The notes: a model not told the origin generated them from the letters alone. Positions 26,111 to 36,192 are shown, counted from the stretch's first letter. The stretch: 64,000 nt of DNA from Parablautia muri (GCF_009917485.1 NZ_QZDT01000007.1:62001-126000), one strand, 5' to 3'. Program-made: numbers and translations.

Positions 26111-28369
26111 TTACAAAAGATGATGAACAGCCACCTCTAATTTTTCTCCAAGAACTTCAAAAGTTATATCTGTGTTTCCCCCGGTTATTTTCAGCTCAAT
26201 AGTTTGCCCGCATCTTGTCGCTTCAGCCCGGATTTGGATTTCCCCATGCTGGTCAGTTATGCAGGTTCTGGCGCTCATGCCATCCTCCGGCAGGTAGAGA
26301 AGCAGATGGGGGTTATTGGAAAAATCGTAGTCAGGGCGGGTGGTTTCCTTACCTGTGGCAAGGATAGTCCCCGGTTTTACAAGCAAAGGCAGGGTAAAGA
26401 AATCATGGCTCTCTTTCTGCCACTTACCACCTTCGATACGCTTTCCTGTGAGAAGATTATACCAGATTCCTTCAGGCAGATAATATTCCACCTGGCCGCT
26501 TGAACGGAAAATGGGGGCAGCTAAAAGGGAATCACCCAGCATATATTGTCTGTCTAGAGTATCGCATGCCCGTTCCTGTGGAAACTCTACAAACATGGGA
26601 CGCAGCATAGGGATACCTTCCGTATGGGATAGGAGGGCCTGATAGTAGAGGTAAGGCATCAGAGCGCACTTTAAGTTTACAAATTTGCGCAGCACATCGC
26701 ATGCCTCCTCATCAAAAAGCCAGGGTACCCGGTAGGAGGAGGAACCGTGAAGACGGCTGTGAGAACTTAAAAGCCCAAATTGGCACCAGCGTTTGTACAC
26801 ATCGGCAGGAGCCGTCTGCTCAAAACCGCCCATATCATGGCTCCAGAAACCAAAGCCTGCACAGGCAAGAGAGAGTCCACCCCGGAGGGTTTCAGCCATG
26901 GAAGGATAGGAGGCGGAGCAGTCGCCGCCCCAATGTGCAGGAAACTGCTGGCCGCCTGTGGTGGCGGAACGGGCGAACAATACGGCTTCATTTTTCCCCC
27001 GCTCTCGCTCCAAAAGCCGGAAAACGCACTGATTATAGAGGAAGGTATAGTAATTGTGCATTTTTACAGGATCGGAGCCGTCAAAATATACGATATCTTT
27101 TACGGGTATCCTCTCGCCAAAGTCTGTCTTAAAGCAGTCCACACCCATGTCCAGAAGGGTCTTTAATTTTTCCTGATACCAGATAACCGCGTCAGGGTTG
27201 GTGAAATCCACAAGGCCCATACCGGCCTGCCACATGTCAGTCTGCCATACGCCTCCGTTTGTCTTTTTCAAAAGATATCCACGGGCCATGGCCTCCTCAA
27301 AGAGAGGGGATTTCTGGCCAATATAAGGATTGATCCATACGCAGATTTTAAGACCTTTTTCATGGCAGCGTTTCAGCATCCCCGCAGGATCCGGGAAGGT
27401 TTTGGGATCCCAGGTAAAGTTGCACCATTCATAGGCATCCATCCAATAGCAGTCAAAATGGAAAACATGTAGAGGAATCTTCCGGGCTGCCATTCCATCT
27501 ATAAAACCGGAGGTAGTATCTTCATCATAGTCGGTGGTGAAGGAGGTAGTCAGCCAAAGTCCGAAAGACCAGGCAGGGGGAAGGGCAGGCTTCCCGGTCA
27601 GCTGGGTGTATTTGGCAATGGCGCCCTTGGGAGTGGAACCGTTTATCAAATAGTAATCCAGCCGCTCACCTTCCGCAGAAAATTGTATCCGCTCCACCTT
27701 TTCGCTGGCAATCTCGTAGGAGACATCGCCCACGTTATCTGCCAAAACGCCGTACCCTTTGTTGGTAATATAAAAAGGAATATTCTTATAAGCAATTTCG
27801 CTGGCAGTGCCGCCGTCTTCGTTCCACATATCCACAATCTGGCCGTTTTTCACAAAGGGTGTGAAACGTTCGCCTAATCCGTAGACATATTCATCCACAT
27901 CAAGAGCAAGCTGCTCCACCATATAGGATTTGCCGGTTTCGTTGTTTTTCATATAAGCCATATTGCGGAAACCGGTGTTCGTAAGAGGACGCTCCCCGTC
28001 AAAGAAGCGGATACCCCAGCTGTTTGGACTCTTGTCCACAACTGCCTTGGTATGGCCGCTCTGGTAGATAAGTTCCGTATCGGTCTCGGTGATGGTAACT
28101 TTCGGATTGGTCTGCTGTGAGGGTGCAAAAGGGCCCGGATAAGGCTCTCCTAGAAAATGGGTGATGGAAACTTTAATGACGTCTTCCATGGGGCTGCTTA
28201 ACCGGACGGTGAGCATCCCTATATTGAGACAGTCTCCGCGTCCCGTAATATGTCTTTCCGGGGCATAAACAGTCACCTCACTTCCCGAAATCCGGTGGTC
28301 TGCATACTCTACTGCATAGAGAGGCGTTATTTCTTTTCTCACCAGCCAGAATCCTTGTGTAAATTTCAT
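26111..28369 (-). CDS. yicI: Alpha-xylosidase, glycoside hydrolase family 31 (YicI-like)
   Basis: 752 residues, close to YicI-type enzymes. The N-terminal beta domain begins KFTQGFWLVRKE. The catalytic barrel contains VFHFDCYWMDAYEWCNFTWD and nucleophile Asp in CFKTDFGERIP; HWGGDCSASYPSMAETLRGG covers the acid/base region. It removes alpha-xylose units, for example isoprimeverose from xyloglucan fragments. There is no signal peptide. It is divergent from a LacI regulator, which probably controls it. Alpha-glucosidase activity is the alternative. Confidence 0.92.
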   Translation of the reverse strand: MKFTQGFWLVRKEITPLYAVEYADHRISGSEVTVYAPERHITGRGDCLNIGMLTVRLSSPMEDVIKVSITHFLGEPYPGPFAPSQQTNPKVTITETDTELIYQSGHTKAVVDKSPNSWGIRFFDGERPLTNTGFRNMAYMKNNETGKSYMVEQLALDVDEYVYGLGERFTPFVKNGQIVDMWNEDGGTASEIAYKNIPFYITNKGYGVLADNVGDVSYEIASEKVERIQFSAEGERLDYYLINGSTPKGAIAKYTQLTGKPALPPAWSFGLWLTTSFTTDYDEDTTSGFIDGMAARKIPLHVFHFDCYWMDAYEWCNFTWDPKTFPDPAGMLKRCHEKGLKICVWINPYIGQKSPLFEEAMARGYLLKKTNGGVWQTDMWQAGMGLVDFTNPDAVIWYQEKLKTLLDMGVDCFKTDFGERIPVKDIVYFDGSDPVKMHNYYTFLYNQCVFRLLERERGKNEAVLFARSATTGGQQFPAHWGGDCSASYPSMAETLRGGLSLACAGFGFWSHDMGGFEQTAPADVYKRWCQFGLLSSHSRLHGSSSYRVPWLFDEEACDVLRKFVNLKCALMPYLYYQALLSHTEGIPMLRPMFVEFPQERACDTLDRQYMLGDSLLAAPIFRSSGQVEYYLPEGIWYNLLTGKRIEGGKWQKESHDFFTLPLLVKPGTILATGKETTRPDYDFSNNPHLLLYLPEDGMSARTCITDQHGEIQIRAEATRCGQTIELKITGGNTDITFEVLGEKLEVAVHHLL

Positions 28370-28497
28370 AATTTCATCTCCTTACTTTTATGATGTAAAT
28401 AGGTAGCTGCGAAACTGGCAAATTTACCGAATATGCTTGGCGGCCAGTGTTCGGTTGCCGTTGTTTTACAGAAATAAAGAATTTAAAAATAATTTAT

Positions 28498-28543
28498 CAC
28501 AGATAAATTTTTCACAGATAAATTTGTGCTTGCCCCTAAATTT
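28498..28543 (+). repeat. Tandem direct repeat and leader hairpin family D copy
   Basis: TCACAGATAAATTT occurs twice in a row from about 28497, running into AAATTTGTGCTTGCCCCTAAATTT (28520-28543), a copy of the family D hairpin. Unlike the others it stands 139 bp from the next start codon. It occupies the 313-bp gap between the GH31 and LacI genes. Confidence 0.5.
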
Positions 28544-28646
28544 GCAGATTATGGGCAAAATTAAAGATTATAATGATTATAATATAGATTGCCAGATTAA
28601 GCCATTTTTTTCTTGCAATTTTGGTAGTAATCCATTATCATAAATA

Positions 28647-28660
28647 GGAAATCGTTTTCC
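28647..28660. promoter_or_regulatory. Probable LacI-family operator in the GH31/LacI divergent region
   Basis: GGAAATCGTTTTCC is a near-perfect palindrome of the form GGAAA-N-CG-N-TTTCC, centred 29 bp before the LacI start. It fits control of both divergent genes by the regulator encoded beside it. Confidence 0.6.
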
Positions 28661-28682
28661 AAAGGAAAACCGGAGGCGTTAT

Positions 28683-29672
28683 ATGGTATCGATCAAAGAT
28701 GTGGCAAGGCACGCGGGAGTAGCCATTTCCACTGTTTCCAAGGTGCTGAATCATTACCCCAATGTCAGCGAGGAGACGAAAGAGAGAGTAAACAAGTCGG
28801 TGGAGGAGCTGAATTTTCTCCCAAACTCCGTGGCAGCCGCACTTTCCTCCAAGCAGGCCGGCAGGGTGGCGCTGCTTGTGAATTTAAGCAAAAAAACCCA
28901 GGTGGTTGGTGAAATAGATTTACAGTATATCCAGGGAGCCATCCATAAGGCAATGGAGCTTAACTTAGATGTAATCACTTTATTTTTTTCCATGTTCCAA
29001 AACAGAACTTTGGAGGAAATAACAAGGTATTTAAAGTCTCAAAGCATAACAGGCATTATCATTTATGGCCTGACCAAGGAAGACGTGGTACTGCATGAGC
29101 TGGTTGAGAGTAAACAGTTTAAATGTGTGGTGATAGATGCGCCCATAGTAAATGAAGATACGTCCTGCGTAGGAATTGATAATCAGCGGGCCCAGTATGA
29201 TGTGGCAAGAAAAACGATTGAGGAAAATAACTGCAGACAGGTATTATATATTACTGGCAAAAAGAACGGCTATGTGACGGACGCGCGGCTTCTTGGCATG
29301 GAGCAGCTGACAAAAGAGCTGGGGCTTAAAATGCAGGTCTGCGATGGGAAATTTTCAGAGCTGTGCGCACGTAATATCACCTTAAAATATGGGAAAGATA
29401 ACGATGTGGTGGTCTGTGCATCGGATTTGATGGCAATCGGTGCAATGAAAGCATTGATAGAGATGGACATATTCCGGCCGGTTTGTGGATTTGACGGAAT
29501 TATTCTGATGGGATATGTGGGAAAGCAGATGAATACGGTGCGACAGAACTTTGCAGAGATATCATCTGCTGCAATGGAGGAACTGCAGAGGCTGATGAAT
29601 GAGGGAGAGGGCCGGATAGTGGAAACCGCATATAATCTTGCCAGGATGAAATATATGGATATTATTTGTTAA
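28683..29672 (+). CDS. LacI-family transcriptional regulator beside GH31
   Basis: 329 residues. Helix-turn-helix and hinge are intact (MVSIKDVARHAGVAISTVSKVLNHYPNVS, then LPNSVAAALSSK). The effector domain is of the ribose-binding type, a little shorter than usual at the C-terminus. The start follows CGGAGG. Its position opposite the alpha-xylosidase and before glycogen phosphorylase suggests that it responds to a xylosyl or glucosyl sugar; the ligand cannot be read from the sequence. Confidence 0.92.
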   Translation: MVSIKDVARHAGVAISTVSKVLNHYPNVSEETKERVNKSVEELNFLPNSVAAALSSKQAGRVALLVNLSKKTQVVGEIDLQYIQGAIHKAMELNLDVITLFFSMFQNRTLEEITRYLKSQSITGIIIYGLTKEDVVLHELVESKQFKCVVIDAPIVNEDTSCVGIDNQRAQYDVARKTIEENNCRQVLYITGKKNGYVTDARLLGMEQLTKELGLKMQVCDGKFSELCARNITLKYGKDNDVVVCASDLMAIGAMKALIEMDIFRPVCGFDGIILMGYVGKQMNTVRQNFAEISSAAMEELQRLMNEGEGRIVETAYNLARMKYMDIIC

Positions 29673-29741
29673 GTATTCTAAAAACCAATCGGTTGTGGAA
29701 CCAATAATTTCAGCAAAATCATTTTGAAATGGAGGAAAATT

Positions 29742-32051
29742 ATGACAAAGCAGACGAACTTACAAAAAGATGTGTTAGTCCTGAACTTGGAGCAGCAGCT
29801 TGAAGAAATTGCAGGGCAGATGTTTGGAAAAACAGTGGCGGAGCTGTCGGACCAAGAAACCTATTATGTAATACTGGTGTATGTAAAACGGCTTATGGAA
29901 GTGTCGGACGCAAACGAAGGAGAAAAGAAGGTTTATTATATTTCCGCTGAATTTCTGATTGGAAAACTGTTATCTAACAATTTGATTAATCTCAAAATTT
30001 ACAGGAAGCTGGATGAATTTTTGAAAAGCAAGGGCAAGGATCTTGCCATGATTGAGGAGGTTGAACCGGAGCCGTCTCTGGGAAACGGCGGCCTGGGGCG
30101 GCTGGCTGCCTGCTTTTTGGATTCCATTACAACAATGGGATTTTTGGGAGATGGTATTGGGCTTAATTACCACTTTGGCCTTTTTAAGCAGGTGTTCAAG
30201 GACAGACTGCAGAATGCGGAAAAGAACGACTGGATAGAGGAAAATTCCTGGCTGACGAAAACAGATGTGACTTTTGATGTTTATTTTGGTGACCAAAAGG
30301 TGGTTTCACGCCTTTATGATATTGATGTTGCGGGTTATGACAGTGGTGTCAACAAACTGCATTTATTTGATATTGAGACTGTTGATGAAAGTATCGTCAA
30401 GGATGGAATCGATTTTGATAAGGAAGATATCGAAAAGAATCTTACCCTGTTTTTGTATCCTGATGATTCTGACGAGGCGGGGCGCTTATTGCGTATTTAC
30501 CAGCAATATTTTATGGTAAGCAATGCAGCCCAGCTGATTTTACGTGAAATGAAGGAAAAGAAATATGACCTGCGTAAAATGTATGAACATGCGGTGATTC
30601 AAATCAATGATACCCATCCGACTATGGTCATCCCTGAGCTGATTCGTATCCTGGTTGAGGAAAAAGCCTTTACCATGGACGAGGCGATTGAGGTGGTAAG
30701 AAAGACCTGTGCTTACACCAATCACACGATTCTTGCCGAGGCTCTGGAGAAATGGCCCCTTGCTTATCTGGAAAAGGTAGTTCCCCAGCTTGTTCCTTAT
30801 ATTAAGGAGCTGGATAAGAGAGTTGCCAAAGAATATGAAGATCCTAAGGTGCAGATTATTGATGAAGATGACAGGGTGCACATGGCCCATATTGATATCC
30901 ATTACGGATTTTCTGTAAACGGTGTTGCAGCGATTCATACGGAAATCTTGAAAGACTCCGAATTAAATGCTTTTTATAAGATTTATCCCGAGAAATTTAA
31001 CAATAAGACCAATGGAATTACCTTCAGAAGATGGCTGATCAGCTGTAACCGTGAGCTTACCCATTTTCTTGCAGATACCATTGGGGACGGATTTAAGAAG
31101 GATGCTGATAAGCTTGAGAAACTTTTAGATCATCAGGAGGACCAGAGCGTCCTTGACCGCCTGGAAGAAATTAAGATGAACCGCAAAAAAGATTTGGCGG
31201 CATATGTCCAAAAAGCGGAGGGGATTACCTTAGACCCGGAATCCATATTCGATATTCAAATCAAGAGACTGCATGAGTACAAACGCCAGCAGATGAACGC
31301 CCTTTATATCATTCATAAGTATCTGGAAATCAAGGATGGCAAAAAGCCTGTAAGGCCTCTTACCTTTATCTTTGGCGCCAAGGCAGCTCCAGCTTATGTG
31401 ATTGCACAGGATATCATTCATTTGATTTTGGTGCTGCAGGAGATCATTAACAATGACCCTGATGTGAGCCCTTATATGAAAGTGGTTATGGTAGAAAACT
31501 ACAACGTAAGCTATGCGGAAAAATTAATTCCCGCCTGCGATATATCTGAGCAGATTTCTTTGGCATCCAAAGAAGCCTCAGGAACCGGAAATATGAAGTT
31601 TATGCTAAACGGAGCGGTGACACTGGGAACCTCGGACGGCGCAAATGTGGAAATCCATGAGCTGGTAGGGGATGACAATATTTATATTTTTGGTGAGAAG
31701 TCCGAAGCGGTTATTGCGCACTATGAGAAGGCGGATTATGTGTCTAAGGACTACTACGAAAAGAGCCCTGTAATAAAAGAAGCGGTGGACTTTATCGTTG
31801 GAAAACAGGCTTTGGCGGTAGGGCATAAGGAAAATCTGGAGCGCCTTTACAAGGAGCTTTTAAACAAAGACTGGTTTATGACGCTGCTTGATTTAGAAGA
31901 ATATATTGCGGTCAAGGACAAAGCCTTTGCGGATTACGAAGACCGCCAGAAGTGGAAAAAGATGATGCTTGTAAATATTGCAAAGGCAGGTTTCTTCTCA
32001 TCAGACAGAACCATTGCCGAATATAACAGGGATATCTGGAAATTGAAATAA
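29742..32051 (+). CDS. glgP: Glycogen/alpha-glucan phosphorylase
   Basis: 769 residues from ATG 29742, which follows TGGAGGA; an in-frame ATG at 29724 lies before that site. It cleaves alpha-1,4-glucans with phosphate to release glucose-1-phosphate. The substrate and cofactor motifs are intact: [45 protein letters not shown] and the PLP-lysine site [15 protein letters not shown]. It may be co-transcribed with the next gene 50 bp away. Confidence 0.95.
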   Translation: MTKQTNLQKDVLVLNLEQQLEEIAGQMFGKTVAELSDQETYYVILVYVKRLMEVSDANEGEKKVYYISAEFLIGKLLSNNLINLKIYRKLDEFLKSKGKDLAMIEEVEPEPSLGNGGLGRLAACFLDSITTMGFLGDGIGLNYHFGLFKQVFKDRLQNAEKNDWIEENSWLTKTDVTFDVYFGDQKVVSRLYDIDVAGYDSGVNKLHLFDIETVDESIVKDGIDFDKEDIEKNLTLFLYPDDSDEAGRLLRIYQQYFMVSNAAQLILREMKEKKYDLRKMYEHAVIQINDTHPTMVIPELIRILVEEKAFTMDEAIEVVRKTCAYTNHTILAEALEKWPLAYLEKVVPQLVPYIKELDKRVAKEYEDPKVQIIDEDDRVHMAHIDIHYGFSVNGVAAIHTEILKDSELNAFYKIYPEKFNNKTNGITFRRWLISCNRELTHFLADTIGDGFKKDADKLEKLLDHQEDQSVLDRLEEIKMNRKKDLAAYVQKAEGITLDPESIFDIQIKRLHEYKRQQMNALYIIHKYLEIKDGKKPVRPLTFIFGAKAAPAYVIAQDIIHLILVLQEIINNDPDVSPYMKVVMVENYNVSYAEKLIPACDISEQISLASKEASGTGNMKFMLNGAVTLGTSDGANVEIHELVGDDNIYIFGEKSEAVIAHYEKADYVSKDYYEKSPVIKEAVDFIVGKQALAVGHKENLERLYKELLNKDWFMTLLDLEEYIAVKDKAFADYEDRQKWKKMMLVNIAKAGFFSSDRTIAEYNRDIWKLK

Positions 32052-32102
32052 ATCAGCTTGAAAAAGACACAGCGCAAAGGCGCGGAATGGAGAATGAAAG
32101 CA

Positions 32103-33485
32103 ATGAGCAAAAAAATCCCTTACAAAATTTATCTGGAAGAACATGAGATGCCTGAGAGCTGGTACAATGTGCGCGCGGACATGAAAAATAAACCGGCGCC
32201 CCTTTTAAATCCGGGAACCCTAAAGCCGCTTACGCTTGAGGAAATGAGCGGCATCTTCTGTGAAGAATTGTGCAGGCAGGAGTTAGATGATACCACTCCT
32301 TACTTTAAAATTCCGGATGAAATCAAAAGTTTTTACAGAATGTACCGTCCATCGCCATTGGTGCGCGCATACTGTCTTGAAGAAAAATTGCAGACCCCTG
32401 CTAAAATCTATTACAAATTTGAGGGCAATAATACAAGCGGCAGCCACAAGTTAAATTCCGCCATTGCCCAGGCATATTATGCAAAGAATCAGGGACTGAA
32501 AGGGGTTACCACGGAAACAGGGGCCGGACAGTGGGGAACCGCCCTTTCTATGGCATGCGCTTACCTTGGGCTTGACTGTCAGGTTTATATGGTGAAGTGC
32601 TCTTATGAGCAAAAGCCTTTCCGGAGAGAGGTTATGCGCACTTACGGGGCCAATGTGACCCCTTCTCCCTCTGACACCACAAAGGTAGGACGCAGGATTT
32701 TAGAAGAGTTCCCCGGTACCACAGGCAGTCTTGGCTGTGCCATTTCAGAAGCGGTGGAGGCGGCTGTTTCTCAGGAAGGATACCGTTATGTATTAGGCTC
32801 CGTGCTGACACAGGTTCTGCTGCATCAGTCGGTGATAGGCCTGGAGAGCAAGATTGCCATGGATAAATATGGAATTAAGCCGGATATGATTATAGGCTGT
32901 GCGGGCGGCGGCTCCAATTTAGGCGGTTTGATTTCACCCTTTATGGGAGAAAAACTGCGGGGCGAAGTGGATTACCGTTTCATAGCAGTTGAACCTGCAT
33001 CCTGCCCCAGCCTTACCAGAGGAAAATACGTATATGACTTCTGCGATACCGGCAAGGTGTGTCCTCTTGCAAAGATGTACACCTTAGGCAGCAGCTTTAT
33101 CCCGGCTGCTAATCATGCGGGCGGGCTCCGGTACCACGGCATGAGCTCCGTACTTTCCCAGCTGTATGCAGATGGGTATATGGAAGCAGTGAGCGTGGAA
33201 CAGACCGCCGTATTTAAGGCGGCAGAGGAGTTTGCAAGGGTGGAGGGTATCTTGCCCGCACCGGAAAGCTCCCATGCAATCAAGGTTGCCATAGATGAGG
33301 CCTTAAAGTGTAAAGAAACAGGGGAAGAAAAGACCATCCTCTTTGGCCTTACGGGAACCGGATACTTTGATATGGTGGCATATGAGCGTTTCCATAATGG
33401 GGAAATGACAGACTATATTCCTTCAGATGAGGATTTGGCGAAGGGATTTGCGGGGATTCCACAGTTTCCTGGGAATGAGATCTAA
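32103..33485 (+). CDS. trpB: Tryptophan synthase beta-like PLP enzyme (TrpB2)
   Basis: About 460 residues from ATG 32103; ATG 32094 is possible but sits too close to GGAGA. This is the TrpB2 class: it has an N-terminal extension (MPESWYNVRADMKNKPAPLLNPGT), PLP lysine in NTSGSHKLNSAIAQ, the ETGAGQWGTALS loop and glycine-rich GCAGGGSNLGG. TrpB2 enzymes make tryptophan from indole and serine or phosphoserine and often occur without trpA. No other trp genes are nearby, so indole salvage is plausible. Confidence 0.92.
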   Translation: MSKKIPYKIYLEEHEMPESWYNVRADMKNKPAPLLNPGTLKPLTLEEMSGIFCEELCRQELDDTTPYFKIPDEIKSFYRMYRPSPLVRAYCLEEKLQTPAKIYYKFEGNNTSGSHKLNSAIAQAYYAKNQGLKGVTTETGAGQWGTALSMACAYLGLDCQVYMVKCSYEQKPFRREVMRTYGANVTPSPSDTTKVGRRILEEFPGTTGSLGCAISEAVEAAVSQEGYRYVLGSVLTQVLLHQSVIGLESKIAMDKYGIKPDMIIGCAGGGSNLGGLISPFMGEKLRGEVDYRFIAVEPASCPSLTRGKYVYDFCDTGKVCPLAKMYTLGSSFIPAANHAGGLRYHGMSSVLSQLYADGYMEAVSVEQTAVFKAAEEFARVEGILPAPESSHAIKVAIDEALKCKETGEEKTILFGLTGTGYFDMVAYERFHNGEMTDYIPSDEDLAKGFAGIPQFPGNEI

Positions 33486-33904
33486 GCAAGAAGGAGTTAG
33501 AACCCGGTTTTTTGAATATGGCCGGGCAGCTGAAACAGGCTCGGCGCCATAAAAAGCAGGATATAAAACGAACAGAAAAACAGGCAGATATCATTGTAGG
33601 ATATATTTTAATGATATCTGCCTGAAATTCCCCGCTTTTAGCAGCTTCGTAAACTGATATATATTCCATATCGTGACCGTCCTTTCCTATTTTCTTATGT
33701 TCTATATGATATAAGTTTAAACGAATAGCACAATAAAATATTTTACGGGATGTGCCTTTTTTCCCCAATGCTTGTCTTTTGTTTGTATAATATCATTAAA
33801 ATTTTATGTGGAGTGAGAGATTAGTGTGAAAAATAAATTTTTCACACAACAAATTTGTGTTTGCGCCCAAATTTGTGGGGGTTTGGCAAGAATGGAGGAT
33901 TAAT
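33486..33904. other. Intergenic region with a strong inverted repeat and leader hairpin
   Basis: 419 bp. Arms CAGGCAGATATCATT and AATGATATCTGCCTG (33581-33624) form a 15-bp stem; on the minus strand it is followed by TTTTT, a terminator for a minus-strand transcript. A short minus reading frame beginning MEYISVYEAAKSGEF at 33669 runs into it and may be a remnant of a helix-turn-helix protein. A plus-strand frame (MAGQLKQARRHKKQDIKR) at about 33517 was not recognised. The family D leader hairpin is at 33851-33874. Confidence 0.5.
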
Positions 33905-33907
33905 ATG
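33851..33907 (+). repeat. Leader hairpin repeat, family D, before the DHFR-like gene
   Basis: AAATTTGTGTTTGCGCCCAAATTT (33851-33874), then a spacer and GGCAAGAATGGAGGATTAAT leading to the ATG at 33905. The spacer and binding-site part is close to that before secA (GGTAAGAACGGGGGATTAAA) and before the esterase fragment at 15939. Confidence 0.65.
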
Positions 33908-34435
33908 CGGAAAACCGTTTTATTTATTGCGATGAGCCTTGACGGATATATAGCAGATACAGACGGCAGTGTTGACTGGCTGGCTGGGCAGGACAACGAT
34001 GTTGAGGGCGATGATAGCTATACGGATTTTGTAAACAGCGTTGACACTGTTATCATGGGTTGGACAACCTATCATCAGATAGTGACAGACTTGTCTCCCG
34101 GAGAATGGGTCTATGACAATTTGCAAAGCTATGTAATCACACATAGGGATTATTCGCCTAAAAACAATATAACCTTTGTATCAGAAAGCCCATGTACGCT
34201 TGTCAATTGCTTGAAGCAAAAAAATGGCAAGGATATTTGGATATGCGGTGGGGCGGACATTGTTCATCAGCTCATGCAAAACAATCTGATTGATAAATAC
34301 CATATTTCTATCATTCCAACGATTTTAGGGAATGGTATTCGCCTTTTTGATGTGACAGACCAGAAAGCAGACTTACGGCTTATTACATCAAAAAGCAGTA
34401 ACGGCATTGTAGAATTAGTGTATCAGAAGCGATAA
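33905..34435 (+). CDS. Dihydrofolate reductase-fold protein (RibD C-terminal family)
   Basis: 176 residues from ATG 33905, after ATGGAGGATTAAT. The N-terminal RKTVLFIAMSLDGYIADTDGSVDW and the ICGGADIVHQLM segment mark the RibD C-terminal/YwjB-like group, NADPH-dependent reductases of unknown substrate; it is not the main folA. The end of the gene borders mobile-element debris and its base composition is more AT-rich than the core genes, so it may have arrived by transfer. Confidence 0.85.
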   Translation: MRKTVLFIAMSLDGYIADTDGSVDWLAGQDNDVEGDDSYTDFVNSVDTVIMGWTTYHQIVTDLSPGEWVYDNLQSYVITHRDYSPKNNITFVSESPCTLVNCLKQKNGKDIWICGGADIVHQLMQNNLIDKYHISIIPTILGNGIRLFDVTDQKADLRLITSKSSNGIVELVYQKR

Positions 34436-34486
34436 ACCATTCAGCGGCCACGCTCCCCGGCATGACCGCCTTTCCATCTCTCCGGC

Positions 34487-34660
34487 TTAGACGATAAAAG
34501 GCGGCTTGCATCCGGCTGCGCTTTCCGTTTCCAGTACTTTCATCATCTTGTCGATGGCGGTAGTGGTAATACACCCGGCAAAATAGCTTTTGCCTGTGCC
34601 TGCCATGCCCCATAACAAATAGCCGATATTTTGGGCTTTCTTCTGTGTTGTTCCTTTCCG
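34487..34660 (-). pseudogene. Fragment of a DnaC/IstB-like ATPase from a mobile element
   Basis: Minus-strand translation gives NIGYLLWGMAGTGKSYFAGC, a Walker A region as in DnaC/IstB-like replication or transposition helpers, then a shifted tail (MMKVLETESAAGC) ending at TAA 34487. Start, remaining ATPase core and sensor motifs are missing. Confidence 0.6.
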
Positions 34661-34663
34661 CAA

Positions 34664-34963
34664 TTACAGCAAATAATTATTTTCCCGGTTTGCAATCTGT
34701 AAACCGACTAATTTGTAGGCTGCATATCCTCCTATAACCAGCGGTTCTGACTTGCAAATTTCTTCTGCTTCTTCACGGCTCTGCGTTTTTAGGATATACA
34801 TACCTGCCATTCCCGGATAACCTTTAAAGACACCGCAAATTTCCAGCTTTCCTTCATCGTCCAGCTTTCTTATGTTCTCAACGTGTTCCATAACTGCCTG
34901 TTTTGTCATTTTATGATAGGTCTTGCTTTTCTCAATCATCATCATATACATCAATTTTTCCAT
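34664..34963 (-). CDS. YciI-like small protein
   Basis: 99 residues with start after GGAG on the minus strand. It has the ferredoxin-like YciI/YCII fold signature pattern: an initial strand, the MTKQAVMEHVENIRKLDDEGKLEICGVF helix-strand, a central methionine-rich strand and EEAEEICKSEPLVIGGYAAY with the characteristic DP-like position replaced by SEP. Functions in the family are poorly defined. It stands alone between remnant DNA and a divergent WYL regulator. Confidence 0.75.
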   Translation of the reverse strand: MEKLMYMMMIEKSKTYHKMTKQAVMEHVENIRKLDDEGKLEICGVFKGYPGMAGMYILKTQSREEAEEICKSEPLVIGGYAAYKLVGLQIANRENNYLL

Positions 34964-35202
34964 ACGATTTTCTCCTTTACATTATGTGAGTTTGTGGCTG
35001 TCAGGTTCTGTTTTTTTTCGCAAGTTGCAAATTACGTTGGTAATGCTTGACTGTCAACTTTTACTTTCCGTGCGCTACACGGCTGCAAAAATTTGCGCTG
35101 ATTTCCAATCCTGGAAAAAACAGTGTGGGGAAGTGTGGTGCTGCATGCTTTTGCTTTAGCGCCATATTGCATTGGGAACATAGATAGTTTATCATAGAAT
35201 AG

Positions 35203-35217
35203 TGACAAAGGCTGTCA
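35203..35217. promoter_or_regulatory. Possible operator of the WYL regulator
   Basis: TGACA-N5-TGTCA inverted repeat, 22 bp before the start codon of the WYL-domain gene. It could be an autoregulatory site. Confidence 0.35.
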
Positions 35218-35238
35218 TTATTCGGAAAGGAGTTCAAA

Positions 35239-36192
35239 ATGTCAAAAGCAGAACGGCTTATCGAAATGATGATAACTATAAATGCAAAAAAAGATTTTAC
35301 AGTAGGTGAATTGGCAAATGAATTTTCCGTATCAAAAAGAACCATATTGCGTGACTTACAAGAATTGGAGCAAGCTGGTTTTCCCCTTTACTCCGAAGTT
35401 GGGGCGGCGGGTGGATATCATATCTTAAAAGAACGCATTTTGCCGCCGATTGTTTTTTCGGAAAGCGAAGCAAAAGCTGTTTTCTTTGCCTGTCAAGCCT
35501 TGCAATATTACCGTGACTTGCCGTTTGAACAGGAAACCATATCCGTTTTGAAAAAATTTTTGAATTGTCTGCCATTAGATATGCAAAACAGTATCACGCA
35601 GATTCAAAACAAGGTAGTATTTTGGATTCCGGACAGACATTGCGATTCGCCATTACTTAAATCAATGTTTCTTGTTGCCATAAACCGTCATGCTGCAACA
35701 ATACGGTATTCGTCAACGTATTCTGAAAGTACACGCACAATTATACCTATCGGCTTATATGCCATGAATGGGCTTTGGTATTGCCCTGCCTATTGCACAA
35801 CGGCAAATCAAATCAGAGTGTTCCGAGTTGACCGTATCAAAGAAATCATAGAGGAAAAATCCTATCCAAAAGGGAAATACCCTATTCCTATGTCTATTCA
35901 AGAATATCTTGAAAAAACAGAGGTTAAGAATGATTACCACATGAAAATCCAACTAACGGATATAGGCGTTAAACGCTGTGAAAGTGAGTGTTTACTTGCC
36001 AGCGGATTAAAAACATTTCCAATGGGCGGCGGGATAATTGACATGGAAATAAACTATGCTGCTTTAGAATGGGTTGCTGATTATATATTGCCATTTGGGA
36101 ACAACGCCACTGTGCTAGAACCAGTGGAGCTAATAAAACTAATACAGCAAAAAATATATGAATTACATCAGCATTATTGCAGCTTGGAATAA
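35239..36192 (+). CDS. HTH-WYL transcriptional regulator (YafY family)
   Basis: 317 residues, start after GGAAAGGAG. An HTH_11 domain at the N-terminus (FTVGELANEFSVSKRTILRDLQEL) is followed by a WYL effector domain (TYSESTRTIIPIGLYAMNGLWYCPAYC, RVDRIKEI). WYL regulators respond to nucleic-acid or other ligands and often control defence or stress genes. The divergent neighbour is the YciI-like gene, the most likely target besides itself. Not linked in the window to a defence operon. Confidence 0.9.
   Translation: MSKAERLIEMMITINAKKDFTVGELANEFSVSKRTILRDLQELEQAGFPLYSEVGAAGGYHILKERILPPIVFSESEAKAVFFACQALQYYRDLPFEQETISVLKKFLNCLPLDMQNSITQIQNKVVFWIPDRHCDSPLLKSMFLVAINRHAATIRYSSTYSESTRTIIPIGLYAMNGLWYCPAYCTTANQIRVFRVDRIKEIIEEKSYPKGKYPIPMSIQEYLEKTEVKNDYHMKIQLTDIGVKRCESECLLASGLKTFPMGGGIIDMEINYAALEWVADYILPFGNNATVLEPVELIKLIQQKIYELHQHYCSLE

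Noticed and set aside
27853-27868. GTGAAACGTTCGCC inside the GH31 gene as a LacI operator
   Set aside because: It is in coding sequence, matches only half the palindrome and is far from the promoter; codon use explains it.
28437-28643. 68-residue plus-strand frame in the GH31/LacI gap
   Set aside because: It consists of translated repeats and AT-rich leader, has no ribosome binding site and resembles no family.
33600-33669. Minus-strand MEYISVYEAAKSGEF frame as a gene
   Set aside because: The opening resembles small helix-turn-helix proteins, but the frame then runs through a terminator hairpin and loses similarity; kept only as a possible remnant.
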